Shown: positions 34,879 through 44,529 of the stretch, in pieces
Layout: each line of letters opens with the position of its first letter
Numbering within the stretch: the first letter of the stretch is position 1
From: Sphingobacterium griseoflavum
Lineage (GTDB): Bacteria; Bacteroidota; Bacteroidia; Sphingobacteriales; Sphingobacteriaceae
Direction: 5' to 3'
NCBI RefSeq assembly: GCF_014653155.1
Contig: NZ_BNAF01000005.1
Coordinates: 62,001 to 126,000 of the forward strand
DNA: 64,000 bases
Translations under genes and position numbers: made by a program
Notes under the pieces: generated by a model
What the model saw: the letters and a program-made list of their open reading frames with translations, nothing else
The model's database searches: none
What the model was told of the DNA's origin: nothing

Positions 34879-37005
34879 TTAATCAACCATTTTAGACATC
34901 AACAACACAATAGATCGCGCGGGAACCAAAACCTCAGTACCTGCGGCATATGCTTCGTGCTCTTCGATAACATCTAGGTTAGTATCGAGCATTTTTACCC
35001 AGCTTTTGCTGTATTTCTCGCTAGGCAGCTTGTAGGTAATCGATTCCCAGTAAGCATTGAACATGATGTAAAAGCTGTTGTCGACGATTTTTGTACCATC
35101 ATCGTTCAATGAACGGATACCTTGACCGTTAAGAAAAACAGCAAGAGAACGTGCGAAATCATGTTGCCAGTGTGCATCCTCCATCTCGCTTCCTTCGGGT
35201 AGAAACCACGCGATATCTTCCAAGCCAACACCTTTAATAGGCATGCCCTGAAACCATTTGCGTCTGCAGAAAGAGGGGTGGGCTTGGCGGAAGGCAATCA
35301 GTTGTTTGGTAAAGCTCAGCAAGCTGTCGTCCTTTGTCGCCCAATCGAGCCAAGAGATCTCATTATCCTGGCAATAGGCATTGTTGTTTCCCTGTTGCGT
35401 TCGGCCGTATTCATCACCCGCCACGATCATAGGTACACCCTGCGACAAGAAAAGTGTCGCCAAGAGATTTCGTTTTTGTTTCGCGCGTAACGCATTGATT
35501 TCTTCGTCATCCGTTGGTCCTTCGGCACCGCAATTCCAGGATCTATTGTGACTTTCGCCGTCATTGTTGTCCTCACCATTTGCTTCGTTATGCTTATCGT
35601 TGTACGAAACCAAGTCGTGTAAAGTGAAACCGTCGTGTGCAGTGATGAAATTTATGCTAGCGGTGGGCTTGCGATAATCGTCCAGATAAAGATCGGACGA
35701 CCCGGTTAACCGTTCAGCAAATTCGCCCAACATGCTGTCCGCACCAATCCAAAAATCGCGTATACAGTCGCGGTACTTACCATTCCATTCGGCCCATCCC
35801 GAGGGAAATTTGCCGACTTGATAGCCGCCTTCACCGATATCCCAAGGTTCAGCAATAAGTTTCACTTGCGAGATGACCGGATCTTGGTGGATCACATCAA
35901 AAAAGGAGCTTAGCTTATCCACCTCGTGCAACTCGCGTGCGAGCGCAGATGCCAGATCGAAACGGAAGCCGTCGACGTGCATCTCCTGAATCCAATAGCG
36001 GAGGCTGTCCATAATAAGGCGCAACACACTTGGTAGCCGAGCATTGAGCGTATTGCCTGTACCGGTATAATCCATGTAGTATCGGGGATCTTCTGCCAAT
36101 CGGTAGTATGCCGCATTGTCAATGCCGCGGAATGACAAGGTTGGCCCCATTTGGTTGCCTTCTCCTGTATGATTGTATACCACATCAAGAATGACTTCTA
36201 TGCCGGCTTTATGTAAGGCCTTGACCATGTTTTTAAATTCATGCACTTGTTGCCCTTCTATCCCATTTCCGGCATAACGCACGTCCGGCGCGAAAAATCC
36301 TACCGAATTATATCCCCAGTAATTGGTGAGGTTGTTGTCCTTCAAATGACGATCGGTTATAAAATGATGTACCGGCATCAATTCAACGGCTGTAATCCCC
36401 AGTTCTTGGAGGTATTTTATGGTGATGGGATGAGCTAGCGCAGAATATGTCCCACGAATTTCTTTTGGGATATCAGGATGCTGCTCCGTAAATCCTTTGA
36501 CATGCGTTTCGTAAATCACGCTTTTGTGCAATGGGGTACGAAGTGGGCGGTCGCCTTCCCAGTCAAAAGTGTTATCCACGACAACACATTTTGGAATAAA
36601 GGGCGCACTATCTACTTCGCTAAAACTAAGGTCTTCATCAGGATGGCCAACCTCATAGCCAAACAGTGCATTATCCCATTCCAATGTGCCGGCGATTGCC
36701 TTGGCATAAGGATCAATAAGAAGCTTGTTTGGGTTAAAGCGATGTCCCTGTTGAGGATCGTATGGGCCAAATACGCGGTAGCCATACAATTGTCCAGGAC
36801 CAATATCAGGTACGTAGACATGCCACACTTGATGCGTACGCTCCTTGATCCTTATCTTAACGGATTCTGTGGGATCTTCGCTTGTATTGAATAAGCATAG
36901 GTCTACGCCTTCTGCATTTTCCGCATAAATGGAAAAATTAACGCCCTTGCCGTCATAGGTTGCTCCCAAGGGGTAAGGCGAACCTGCAAATACTGTTGTT
37001 TTCAT
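34879..37005 (-). CDS. glgX: Glycogen debranching enzyme (isoamylase-type)
   Basis: 708 residues. The N-terminal CBM48 domain (FAGSPYPLGATYDGKGVNFSIYAENA ends near residue 30) is followed by the GH13_11 barrel: LDVVYNHTGEGNQMGPT, GFRFDLASALARE (nucleophile), LIAEPWDIGEGGYQVG (acid/base) and TAHDGFTLHDLVSYNDKHNEANG (partly quoted). This matches GlgX/TreX-type debranching enzymes that cleave alpha-1,6 branches of glycogen and release maltooligosaccharides, the substrate of TreY. First gene of the glgX-treZ operon. Confidence 0.95.
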   Translation of the reverse strand: MKTTVFAGSPYPLGATYDGKGVNFSIYAENAEGVDLCLFNTSEDPTESVKIRIKERTHQVWHVYVPDIGPGQLYGYRVFGPYDPQQGHRFNPNKLLIDPYAKAIAGTLEWDNALFGYEVGHPDEDLSFSEVDSAPFIPKCVVVDNTFDWEGDRPLRTPLHKSVIYETHVKGFTEQHPDIPKEIRGTYSALAHPITIKYLQELGITAVELMPVHHFITDRHLKDNNLTNYWGYNSVGFFAPDVRYAGNGIEGQQVHEFKNMVKALHKAGIEVILDVVYNHTGEGNQMGPTLSFRGIDNAAYYRLAEDPRYYMDYTGTGNTLNARLPSVLRLIMDSLRYWIQEMHVDGFRFDLASALARELHEVDKLSSFFDVIHQDPVISQVKLIAEPWDIGEGGYQVGKFPSGWAEWNGKYRDCIRDFWIGADSMLGEFAERLTGSSDLYLDDYRKPTASINFITAHDGFTLHDLVSYNDKHNEANGEDNNDGESHNRSWNCGAEGPTDDEEINALRAKQKRNLLATLFLSQGVPMIVAGDEYGRTQQGNNNAYCQDNEISWLDWATKDDSLLSFTKQLIAFRQAHPSFCRRKWFQGMPIKGVGLEDIAWFLPEGSEMEDAHWQHDFARSLAVFLNGQGIRSLNDDGTKIVDNSFYIMFNAYWESITYKLPSEKYSKSWVKMLDTNLDVIEEHEAYAAGTEVLVPARSIVLLMSKMVD

Positions 37006-37250
37006 TTTTTTACTAATTTCTTTATAAGGTCATTTGTATGCTATGCTGCCAGCGTTTATAGAACGTGGCCGGATAGAAGAAGCTTGGTGATACATGATGC
37101 ATGACGACCATCATATCACCATTTATTTCACAAGCTGAACAATCAGATACAGCGCTAAGTTTTCGGAATAACATTTTATTTTAATAAAAGGATATGCACG
37201 CAACTTTTTACAGATAAAAAGGTTATACCAACAACATAGTTATTCGGTTT

Positions 37251-37934
37251 ATGATAGCATTGGAGAAATTATTTGTCGAAGGGGCTGAGTTTGGTTTCCT
37301 CGTAGAAATCGTGTGGCGGACGGTAATCATGTTTTTATTGATTTTGCTGATTTTGCGTTTGTCAGGACGGCGCGGCGTGCGCCAACTTACGCTTTTCGAA
37401 GTCGCCATCATCATCAGTTTAGGTTCGGCTGCTGGTGACCCCATGTTTCAGGAAGATATTCCAGTGCTCTATTCGGTCATTGTTTTCGCATGTGTTATCG
37501 TCGTATATAAGCTGGTCACCTGGATAGCCTCTCGCGTAAACTGGGTAGCCGTAGCTATGGAGGGTAAGGCTATGACCATTGTCCAAGACGGCGTTTTTGA
37601 TGTCAAAAACGAAAATAAGCACGATTTTTCCAAAATGGAGTTTTTTGCAGAGTTACGCAACCAGTCGGTAGAGCATCTCGGACAGGTGAGGGAAGGGATT
37701 TTGGAAGTCGATGGTACAATGAGTATTTTATTTTACTCGGATGAGGATACGAAATATGGTTTGCCGCTGTTTCCATCCCGTTATAAAGAGGTGGATGTGC
37801 GTGTGCACAACGGACCCTTAGCTTGCATGTATTGCGGCTACGTACAGCATAGAGAAGGCACTGCCCATTTGCGTTGCAGTCGTTGCCAACATGACCAATG
37901 GGCCGTTGCCATCAACACAAAACGAAGCACTTAG
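37251..37934 (+). CDS. DUF421 (YetF-like) membrane protein with C-terminal zinc-ribbon
   Basis: 227 residues. Three N-terminal TM helices (about 18-38, 48-64, 72-92) carry the family motif ILRLSGRRGVRQLT and FEVAIIISLGSAAGDPM, followed by the soluble YetF/YcaP domain (EGKAMTIVQDGVFD, SKMEFFAELRNQSVEHLGQV). At the C-terminus, two CxxC pairs (CMYCGYV and CSRCQHDQW) form a likely zinc knuckle absent from short family members. Function is unknown, but such genes often appear in general-stress regulons. It is on the plus strand between trehalose genes on the minus strand. Confidence 0.9.
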   Translation: MIALEKLFVEGAEFGFLVEIVWRTVIMFLLILLILRLSGRRGVRQLTLFEVAIIISLGSAAGDPMFQEDIPVLYSVIVFACVIVVYKLVTWIASRVNWVAVAMEGKAMTIVQDGVFDVKNENKHDFSKMEFFAELRNQSVEHLGQVREGILEVDGTMSILFYSDEDTKYGLPLFPSRYKEVDVRVHNGPLACMYCGYVQHREGTAHLRCSRCQHDQWAVAINTKRST

Positions 37935-37951
37935 CGTGTTATCTCCGTGTG

Positions 37952-40900
37952 TTAAAGCCTATCGTACGCCGTTGTGTAGTCTTTTAACCTATCCTGTACC
38001 TTTTTATTCAATGCTTCAGGCAGCATCTGCCAACACCAATTTCCGGCTGTGCTGGATGGGGTATTCATCCTGTGCTTTTCGTCCAAAGAGAGGATGTCTT
38101 GCATGGGGATGACGGCGATGTCGGCGACCGACGCATAGGCGGCTTTGATCAGAAAATCAGCTACATTCTTCGCGTAGATGGCCGAGGATAGGTAAGATTG
38201 AAGTCGTTTGCGCCCCGCTTCCTGTAGATCATTTTTAAACCAACCTACCGTTGTATTGTTATCATGCGTACCGGTGTAGACGACGAAATTTTGACTATGG
38301 TGGTGGGGGACATGCACCGACTGCGGCATATCTTCTCCAAAAGCGAATTGCAAAACCTTCATTCCGGGCAGCTGATATCGGTCTCTTAAGGCATATACAG
38401 CGTCGTCAATGTCTCCAAGGTCTTCCGCGATGAAAGGCATGTCCGGAAAGGTCTTTTCTAAGTGTTGAAAAAGCTGTACGCCCGGCGCCTTGATCCATTC
38501 TCCATCAACAGCCGTTTCAGCGGGCATCGTGATTTGCCAATAGGCAGCGAAGGCGCGGAAATGATCCAACCGTACCTTATCGTATAGCTTAAGATTCTGT
38601 TTGATGCGCATCAACCACCATTTGAAATGATCTTTTTGGTGGTTTTCCCAACGAAATACCGGCATGCCCCATTTTTGCCCATCGGCATTGAAATAATCTG
38701 GTGGGACGCCTGCCATACAGGCGATTTTGCCATCTGCTGTTAGCGAAAACAAGGATGGGTTGGCCCAAACGTCGGCGGCATCGTGCCCCACATAGATAGG
38801 GATATCGCCAAGTAACGATATATTTAAATGATAACAGTATGCTTTGAGGGCTCGCCATTGCTTGAAAAATATGTATTGTAGCCATTTTTCGTAGCGTATG
38901 TCCGTACTATGGTCTGCCATAAAGTTTTGGAGGGATTTGGGATCCCTATTTTTGAAGGCGTCAGGCCATTGGTACCAAGGCGAGTCGTGGTGATGCTTGC
39001 GAAGCGCCATGAATAAGGCGTAGTCGTCCAGCCAAGCAGATTCCTGCATACAAAAGTCATCAAAATCTTTGTCCTCTTGGTTTCGAGCATGACCAAAGGC
39101 TTGGTAGAGTAGCTCATTTTTAAGGGTTTCAGCCGCTGCGTAGTTGACCCGCTTCTTGGATTTCATTCGTCTTTTTTGTAGATCGCCGTCATCTAGTAAA
39201 CCTGCTGCGGCCAGCTGTTCCAAACTGATAAGAAGTGGGTTTCCGGCCATTGCACTTAAGGTGCTGTAAGGCGAAAAAAACTGCTCGGTGGATAGAGGGC
39301 CAAGGGGCAGTACCTGCCAGTACCGTTGCCCTGCGTTATGCAGTGCATGAGCAAAATCCTGCGCGGGCTTGCCTAGATCTCCTATGCCAAAACTTGCAGG
39401 AAGAGAGCTAATGGCCATCAGTATCCCTGCGCGACGTTTCTTTTCAGGCACATCATATTGCAGCACAGCCAAGGGAATATCCGTGAAGACTGCTTTGATA
39501 GATACTGCGTTTCCTTCGCCTTTTGTATGCCGCAGGCAGTCGTTCCAGCAAATTTTTCCTTCGGTCGGCAGCAGAACGCGCGTATCGCCCCAATCAAAGT
39601 CGTTCAGTTTGCTGTTGTGCAACTTTTTGATACGCGCTAGATGCAACGGAAGTATAACAACGGTCCAGCTATTGCGGTGTCGCCGCGCGAACGCGAGGAT
39701 ATGTTCGCGGTATTTCCCCGCTGTTTTTAAGGGTACATAATTTCCCTTATCGGACAGGCTTTCCGACATTTTGCGGAGGCTTGCTAAGCGGTTGATCAAC
39801 CAAAGTTTGACTTTCCCATTTTCTCGTTCCTTCCACAGCGTTGTTGCTTGTTCAGCAGGCTGCATCGCATTGATATCTTGCAGAAACTGTGCTCTTTTAT
39901 CGAAGTCCACGGGTCTGCGGTTGTCGGGGTCGACGAAGCTGAAGTCCCACAAATCTGTTCCTTGATAGACATCTGGTACACCCGGCGACGTAAATTTGAG
40001 CACGACCTGACACAAGGAATGAATCATGGCAAAATCACGGAGTTGATGCAAAAGCTTCCGCATGGTTGGTAAAAATGCGTGCTGTTCTTTCAAAAGAAAA
40101 CGTGCAAAGGTGTGTACCGTTTCCTCATATTGTTCGTTAGGCTGTGCCCAGTCAGAATTTTCCTTTCCTTCTCGAAGGTATTTGGTGAGGTAGTCAGTCA
40201 GTCGTTCCGCAAACTGCGGGTCATGCTCATCTTGCATCGGGTACGAGGCAAAAATAGCTTGAAAGATGGCGTATTGGTCATTCGAGGAAGGCATTACGCC
40301 TGTAAACTCTTGCGCGATGGTCCGATGCCATTTGTTGACCATCGATGTCCATAACGAGGGGCAAGCAGTTAACACTTGTAAACGGGCTCTGGCGTCTTCC
40401 CCGCGTTTGGTGTCGTGGGTTGCGGTGGTATTCAGCGCAGCGGGCCAATGCCGCTGTCGATTGACCATGAACGCATGAAACTGCTCTACACCGATACCAA
40501 AGTTAGCAGGATGGTCTCCAACTTCATTTGTTCCTAGAAAACGATTGTAGGTATACATCAGCGTGTCTTCTACACCTTTGGCCATGGCAGGGCCCGTGTA
40601 TTGCATACAACGTCCGAAAAACTGCGAATAGCGTGCCGAAAAGTCCGGGTCGTCCCCAGATTGAGCGCGTTCACACGCGGCAGCGAAGAGACGTACTTCT
40701 AGCGGGTACTGCGGATTCTTCTTCTTTAGCTTTCGGTATACCGTATCTAGCACCTCGAATTCCGGTTTTGGGCATGGGAAAGCTTCGACATAGCTTCGGT
40801 ATGTTGGAAACAAGACGAGGAACGAGGTTATGACATGCTCCAAATTCTTTACTGATAGCTGGCTTTCTCCATTATCCAGTCTCAGGCGAACGAAAACATC

Positions 40901-42058
40901 GGCAAGGTGCTTTACCTCGCCCTGCATATATTTCGTTAGTATGGCTGCTTTTTTATCGTATTGTTGTCTTTTCAGGGAGGTCTGTTTGCCGACATACTTC
41001 TCATAAAACTTGGTAAATTTCTTTTTGCCGTCTACATCGATCAGGACATTGTTTACCGTGGCAAGAAATTCGTAGCCGGTAGCACCGGCTATTGGCCATT
41101 TAGCGGGAAGTTCCTCCGTATGTTCTAAAATCTTTTCGGCAACAATATAGGTGTCTGGCCCTGTCAATTGTCTTAAATCACGCAGATATTGGGTAGGGTT
41201 GTAGATACCGTCAATATGGTCTACCCTAAGACCGTCTATCACTTTCTGCTCAAGCAATTGTTTTAGCAGGTGATGGGTATCTTGAAAGACCGTTTCGTTA
41301 TTGATTTGTAAGCAAATGAGGCCGTTCACGGTGAAAAATCGACGGAAGTTGATGTGGCTATCCGTTTCTTGCCAATGGCAAAGTCGATAATGTTGTTCTT
41401 TCAGCAGTTTATGTAGTTCGGTTTTTGAAGCAGTAAGCCGACCTAAAAAATCCTTGAAATCCGGACCCGCTTGGTTTGACGTACTCGGTTTCCTGGAATT
41501 TTTTTCCGTTAAAAAATCATCGTGGATTTGTTTGGTAGTCACTGTAGACAAAGGCCATTGCTGATCAAAATACCGAAAGTATAGTTTTTCGCCGTGTTCA
41601 ACGATACGAATTTCCTGATCATCCAGTACCTGTTGAAGTTTTTTGCCCAAAGTAGGTACCATCAACGGTTCTTGGGTAAACCATTCACCACTTAGGCTGC
41701 TGTCGAAGTAATGTCTATAGCGCGACGCTGGGCCATGCTCGAGTACGTCCATCAGCCAACGGTTGCCGGTGTCAAAAGCCATGTGGTTTGGTACAATGTC
41801 CTGTAGCCAACCTATTCCACTATCCGTTAATTTCTTCTTGAGGTCAATCAGCTGATCCAAAGTACCTAGTTCTGGGTTGATCACATGCATGTCAATACCA
41901 TCGTAACCGTGATTACTGGAAGGTACTGCCTGAAGAATTGGAGATGCGTAAATGGTGTCAATGCCAAGTGCCTGAAGATATGGTATGGCTCGCTCTAAAT
42001 GGTTTAATGTAAAATCGTTGTTTAATTGAAGGCGGTACGTCGCTTTTGGAGCTTTCAT
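37952..42058 (-). CDS. treY-malQ: Fused malto-oligosyltrehalose synthase / 4-alpha-glucanotransferase
   Basis: 1368 residues joining two enzymes. Residues 1-~865 are TreY (GH13_26): SNHGYDGIDMHVINPELGT, DIVPNHMAFD, GLRVDHIDGIYNP, IVAEKILEHTEELP, TATHDTKRGEDARARL and PGVPDVYQGTDLWDFS. Residues ~870-1368 are MalQ (GH77): SSLPASFGIGDLG, FSPYSTLSAMAGNPLLIS, DIPIYVGHDAADVWA, KVRLDHFRAFAAYWQ, FIAEDLGDI and YTGTHDNNTTVGWF. TreY turns the reducing end of maltodextrins into a trehalosyl unit; MalQ redistributes glucan chains, presumably recycling short maltodextrins left after TreY/TreZ action. There is no frameshift at the junction (near base 39460), so the fusion is real. Confidence 0.94.
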   Translation of the reverse strand: MKAPKATYRLQLNNDFTLNHLERAIPYLQALGIDTIYASPILQAVPSSNHGYDGIDMHVINPELGTLDQLIDLKKKLTDSGIGWLQDIVPNHMAFDTGNRWLMDVLEHGPASRYRHYFDSSLSGEWFTQEPLMVPTLGKKLQQVLDDQEIRIVEHGEKLYFRYFDQQWPLSTVTTKQIHDDFLTEKNSRKPSTSNQAGPDFKDFLGRLTASKTELHKLLKEQHYRLCHWQETDSHINFRRFFTVNGLICLQINNETVFQDTHHLLKQLLEQKVIDGLRVDHIDGIYNPTQYLRDLRQLTGPDTYIVAEKILEHTEELPAKWPIAGATGYEFLATVNNVLIDVDGKKKFTKFYEKYVGKQTSLKRQQYDKKAAILTKYMQGEVKHLADVFVRLRLDNGESQLSVKNLEHVITSFLVLFPTYRSYVEAFPCPKPEFEVLDTVYRKLKKKNPQYPLEVRLFAAACERAQSGDDPDFSARYSQFFGRCMQYTGPAMAKGVEDTLMYTYNRFLGTNEVGDHPANFGIGVEQFHAFMVNRQRHWPAALNTTATHDTKRGEDARARLQVLTACPSLWTSMVNKWHRTIAQEFTGVMPSSNDQYAIFQAIFASYPMQDEHDPQFAERLTDYLTKYLREGKENSDWAQPNEQYEETVHTFARFLLKEQHAFLPTMRKLLHQLRDFAMIHSLCQVVLKFTSPGVPDVYQGTDLWDFSFVDPDNRRPVDFDKRAQFLQDINAMQPAEQATTLWKERENGKVKLWLINRLASLRKMSESLSDKGNYVPLKTAGKYREHILAFARRHRNSWTVVILPLHLARIKKLHNSKLNDFDWGDTRVLLPTEGKICWNDCLRHTKGEGNAVSIKAVFTDIPLAVLQYDVPEKKRRAGILMAISSLPASFGIGDLGKPAQDFAHALHNAGQRYWQVLPLGPLSTEQFFSPYSTLSAMAGNPLLISLEQLAAAGLLDDGDLQKRRMKSKKRVNYAAAETLKNELLYQAFGHARNQEDKDFDDFCMQESAWLDDYALFMALRKHHHDSPWYQWPDAFKNRDPKSLQNFMADHSTDIRYEKWLQYIFFKQWRALKAYCYHLNISLLGDIPIYVGHDAADVWANPSLFSLTADGKIACMAGVPPDYFNADGQKWGMPVFRWENHQKDHFKWWLMRIKQNLKLYDKVRLDHFRAFAAYWQITMPAETAVDGEWIKAPGVQLFQHLEKTFPDMPFIAEDLGDIDDAVYALRDRYQLPGMKVLQFAFGEDMPQSVHVPHHHSQNFVVYTGTHDNNTTVGWFKNDLQEAGRKRLQSYLSSAIYAKNVADFLIKAAYASVADIAVIPMQDILSLDEKHRMNTPSSTAGNWCWQMLPEALNKKVQDRLKDYTTAYDRL

Positions 42059-42179
42059 GTGATGTTTCTGTAGCGGTGTTTATGTCGGAAATAGAACAAA
42101 TATCCGTGCTTAAAGTTTTAGCTTCCTGAAAGCGGAAAATAATAAAACGTTTTTTGCCCGGCAGGTGTTATTGTGGTAT

Positions 42180-42686
42180 ATGAAGTGGCAAACAAAACGA
42201 CAATATTACGACAGTTATTTTCGGGTATCATACAACGTTCGAGACATCAATTTTCCGATGGAAATCGATACCTTACTTTGTAAAAACGAAGCGCTGCGGT
42301 TAAAGAATCGGGTGATGTACCATGATCATCTCTTAGCGATCGGTGCAGCCAATGTCGATGTTGAAATGCAACAATTCGACTTGGTGTCTCAGCACTTGCT
42401 GCTTCTTGATCCGAGATCGATGCAACGAATGGTCGATGAGTTCAAGATCAATATCTTACAGTCTGACATATGGATTGATGACGAAGACTGTATTTTTAAA
42501 TTGGCAGACGTGCCGGAAGATCAAGTGCTTTTTGAGCTGGACAAAACCTTGACCGCCATCGTGCAGGTCAATGTACTGCCCCAAGAATTGATCGGCTATC
42601 GCCAAGTGTGGATCGATTTCAGCCAATGCCAGCAAATACTAAGCGTTCCCGACTTGGATCGCTACCGTAGCCGTTTGGCCTCGTAG
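42180..42686 (+). CDS. Uncharacterised protein, paralogue of the protein at 48481-48942
   Basis: The start ATG 42180 (MKWQTKRQYYDSYF) is preferred over 42165. 168 residues, soluble, acidic, rich in helices, no signal peptide. The C-terminal half (EMQQFDLVSQHLLLLDPRS ... MVDEFKINI ... QVNVLPQELIGYRQVWIDFSQ) aligns with the 153-residue protein at 48481-48942 (EMEKFDQVINNLWLLTPAE ... YVDEKEVNM ... NYVLPEQVLNRSFLWIDGSAF). They form a small unnamed family in this genome. It is divergent from treY-malQ and 48 bases before the GSP26-like gene. The function is unknown. Confidence 0.75.
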   Translation: MKWQTKRQYYDSYFRVSYNVRDINFPMEIDTLLCKNEALRLKNRVMYHDHLLAIGAANVDVEMQQFDLVSQHLLLLDPRSMQRMVDEFKINILQSDIWIDDEDCIFKLADVPEDQVLFELDKTLTAIVQVNVLPQELIGYRQVWIDFSQCQQILSVPDLDRYRSRLAS

Positions 42687-42734
42687 AAAGCTAAAGACTT
42701 AATTAATTGGATTAAACAGATAAAACAAAATAGG

Positions 42735-43241
42735 ATGAGTACAGAAAATCTAGCACAACAAGATGCTATTGCAAAGCTTAAAGAAATGGTTGATACCATG
42801 GATATAGGGATGTTAGGTTCATATCCGCAGGCCACGGGATTTATACATGCGGTGCCTATGAGCCGGCAGGAAGTGGATGATGAAGGTGCCATTTGGTTTC
42901 TATTTTCCACGGAGAGTGATACCTATTCACACTTTGAACAGGATAAGAAAGCGAGTTTACTTTATAGCGATATAGGCAGCTATAGCTTTTTAAGTATCAA
43001 TGGACACGCTGAAGTAAGCCGGGATAAAGAACGTATTGACAAATACTGGAATAAGATGATGGAGGGGTGGTTTGAAAAAGGGAAAGATGATCCGAGGATT
43101 CGTGTTTTAAAAGTGGTGCCAGCCGAGGCACACTATTGGGATAACAAGTCAAATAAGTTGGTCACCTTGTTGAAGGTCGCCGTCAGTGCCGTTACCGGAC
43201 AGAAAAATGATAGCGGGCGACAAGGCGATCTGGATTTTTGA
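42735..43241 (+). CDS. Pyridoxamine 5'-phosphate oxidase-like general stress protein (GSP26 type)
   Basis: 168 residues with the split beta-barrel FMN-binding fold. Markers are IGMLGSYPQATGFIHAVPM near the N-terminus, GAIWFLFSTESDTYSHFEQDKKASLLYSD in the middle, FLSINGHAEVSRDKERID and the DDPRIRVLKVVPAEAHYWD C-terminal block (quoted in parts). B. subtilis GSP26-like proteins bind flavin and are stress-induced, but lack a known substrate. The neighbouring DUF2383, nucleotidyltransferase and trehalose genes support a stress role. Confidence 0.9.
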   Translation: MSTENLAQQDAIAKLKEMVDTMDIGMLGSYPQATGFIHAVPMSRQEVDDEGAIWFLFSTESDTYSHFEQDKKASLLYSDIGSYSFLSINGHAEVSRDKERIDKYWNKMMEGWFEKGKDDPRIRVLKVVPAEAHYWDNKSNKLVTLLKVAVSAVTGQKNDSGRQGDLDF

Positions 43242-43249
43242 TATCCAGC

Positions 43250-43286
43250 ATGGTATAAACACTCGTTAAATCGGTGTTTATACCAT
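43250..43286. terminator. Hairpin after the GSP26-like gene
   Basis: Perfect 13-base inverted repeat (ATGGTATAAACAC, 11-base loop, mirror) nine bases after the stop codon. There is no T tract, so it may terminate weakly or stabilise the mRNA end. Confidence 0.5.
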
Positions 43287-43491
43287 ACTTAGGTGCTGCG
43301 CTTCGTAGAAACTCCTGTTTTCGCCGTTTAAATAACAATAAAGTGATAAAATTAAAACTTCTTGGATTAATTGCCGTTTTCAATCTACACCAGAAACAAG
43401 CAACAAAATTTGTAGACTACGCTTGGCTGGCGATTAAGCATGTCGCAATTGCTTTTTGTAATTAAAAGAAGAAAAACATAAGATTTATACG

Positions 43492-43971
43492 ATGAAAATA
43501 GGTATCACTTTCTCCGCTTTCGACCTCCTACACGCAGGACACATTAAAATGCTTGAAGACGCAAAAGACCAATGCGATTATCTTATCTGTGGGTTGCAGA
43601 CGGATCCGACCCTAGACAGACCTGAAAAGAATAAGCCTACACAAACTGTCTTCGAACGGTATATGCAGCTACGCGGGTGCAAACACGTCGATAAGATCGT
43701 ACCGTATGCGACAGAACAAGATCTGGAAGATATCTTACGGTCCTTTAAATTTCATGTGCGCATATTGGGCGATGAATATATGGACAAAAATTTCACAGGT
43801 CGCGCATATTGCGAAGAGAAGGGTGTCGAACTTTACTTTAATCGGCGGGAGAACAGGTTTTCTAGTTCTTCGTTAAGAAAGATTATCGCAACGAAGGAGG
43901 AAGTGAAAGATACCGCTATCGTGAACCTGAAAGAGAATGGAGATTTTGCTGCGAAGCGTGCAAACGGTTAA
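43492..43971 (+). CDS. Cytidylyltransferase-like nucleotidyltransferase (TagD/RfaE2 fold), copy 1
   Basis: 159 residues. The nucleotidyltransferase motif is intact: GITFSAFDLLHAGHIKMLEDAKDQCDYL (HxGH = His-Ala-Gly-His, residues 14-17), and the second motif is altered to RENRFSSSSLRKII, compared with the family's ..GISTT. Such enzymes join CTP or ATP to phosphoglycerol, ethanolamine-P or sugar-P. The substrate is unknown. It is followed after 27 bases by a diverged copy with a broken HxGH. The C-terminal ~15 residues are an unrelated extension. Confidence 0.87.
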   Translation: MKIGITFSAFDLLHAGHIKMLEDAKDQCDYLICGLQTDPTLDRPEKNKPTQTVFERYMQLRGCKHVDKIVPYATEQDLEDILRSFKFHVRILGDEYMDKNFTGRAYCEEKGVELYFNRRENRFSSSSLRKIIATKEEVKDTAIVNLKENGDFAAKRANG

Positions 43972-43998
43972 ATAGTTGCTTTAGACAATCGAAAATAG

Positions 43999-44466
43999 AT
44001 GAAAATAGGAATAACATTTGGTGTATTTGATCTCCTGCATATCGGGCAGTTGGTCATGCTTGAGGAAGCAAAGAGAAACTGTGACTACCTGATTGTCGCC
44101 TTAAAGAGTGATACGTCGGATACGGGGTATGAGATGGCGCCTTCACAAACGATGGTGGAGCGATTCATCAAATTGGAAGGCTGCCAATTTGTGGATGAAA
44201 TCATTCCTTACGAATCTGATAGGGATGTGATGGATATGCTGCAGTCCTTGGCGATTGATGTTCGCTTTGTGGGACAGGAGTACGAAAATAGCAATTTTAT
44301 TGGGAAAAAATATTGTATCGACGAGGGAATTGCTTTGCACTATACCAAGCGTAAACATCGGTTTTCCAGTGCTGGGCTGCGTACTATTGTTACGGAAAAG
44401 GAAATGGCTAAATCTGCTGCAATCCTGGCAACCGATAAAACCAAATTAACGTTGCAACGTTCTTAA
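43999..44466 (+). CDS. Nucleotidyltransferase-like protein, copy 2, degenerate HxGH
   Basis: 155 residues, clearly homologous to the preceding gene along its whole length (GITFGVFDLLHIGQLVMLEEAKRNCDYL; MVERFIKLEGCQFVDEIIPY; RFSSAGLRTIV). The catalytic HxGH is HIGQ here, so the second His, needed for transition-state binding in this superfamily, is lost. It may be catalytically dead, a regulatory subunit of copy 1, or have a new function. It is a tandem duplication in the same operon. Confidence 0.85.
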   Translation: MKIGITFGVFDLLHIGQLVMLEEAKRNCDYLIVALKSDTSDTGYEMAPSQTMVERFIKLEGCQFVDEIIPYESDRDVMDMLQSLAIDVRFVGQEYENSNFIGKKYCIDEGIALHYTKRKHRFSSAGLRTIVTEKEMAKSAAILATDKTKLTLQRS

Positions 44467-44529
44467 TATAACAAATAACACAAACAATTAACAATATATA
44501 ATTAATACATTTTAATAATACATATCAAT

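Noticed and set aside
43274..43465. 63-residue plus-strand frame between the GSP26-like gene and the first nucleotidyltransferase
   Set aside because: It starts inside a hairpin and has a Cys/Leu-rich chance composition with no ribosome site.
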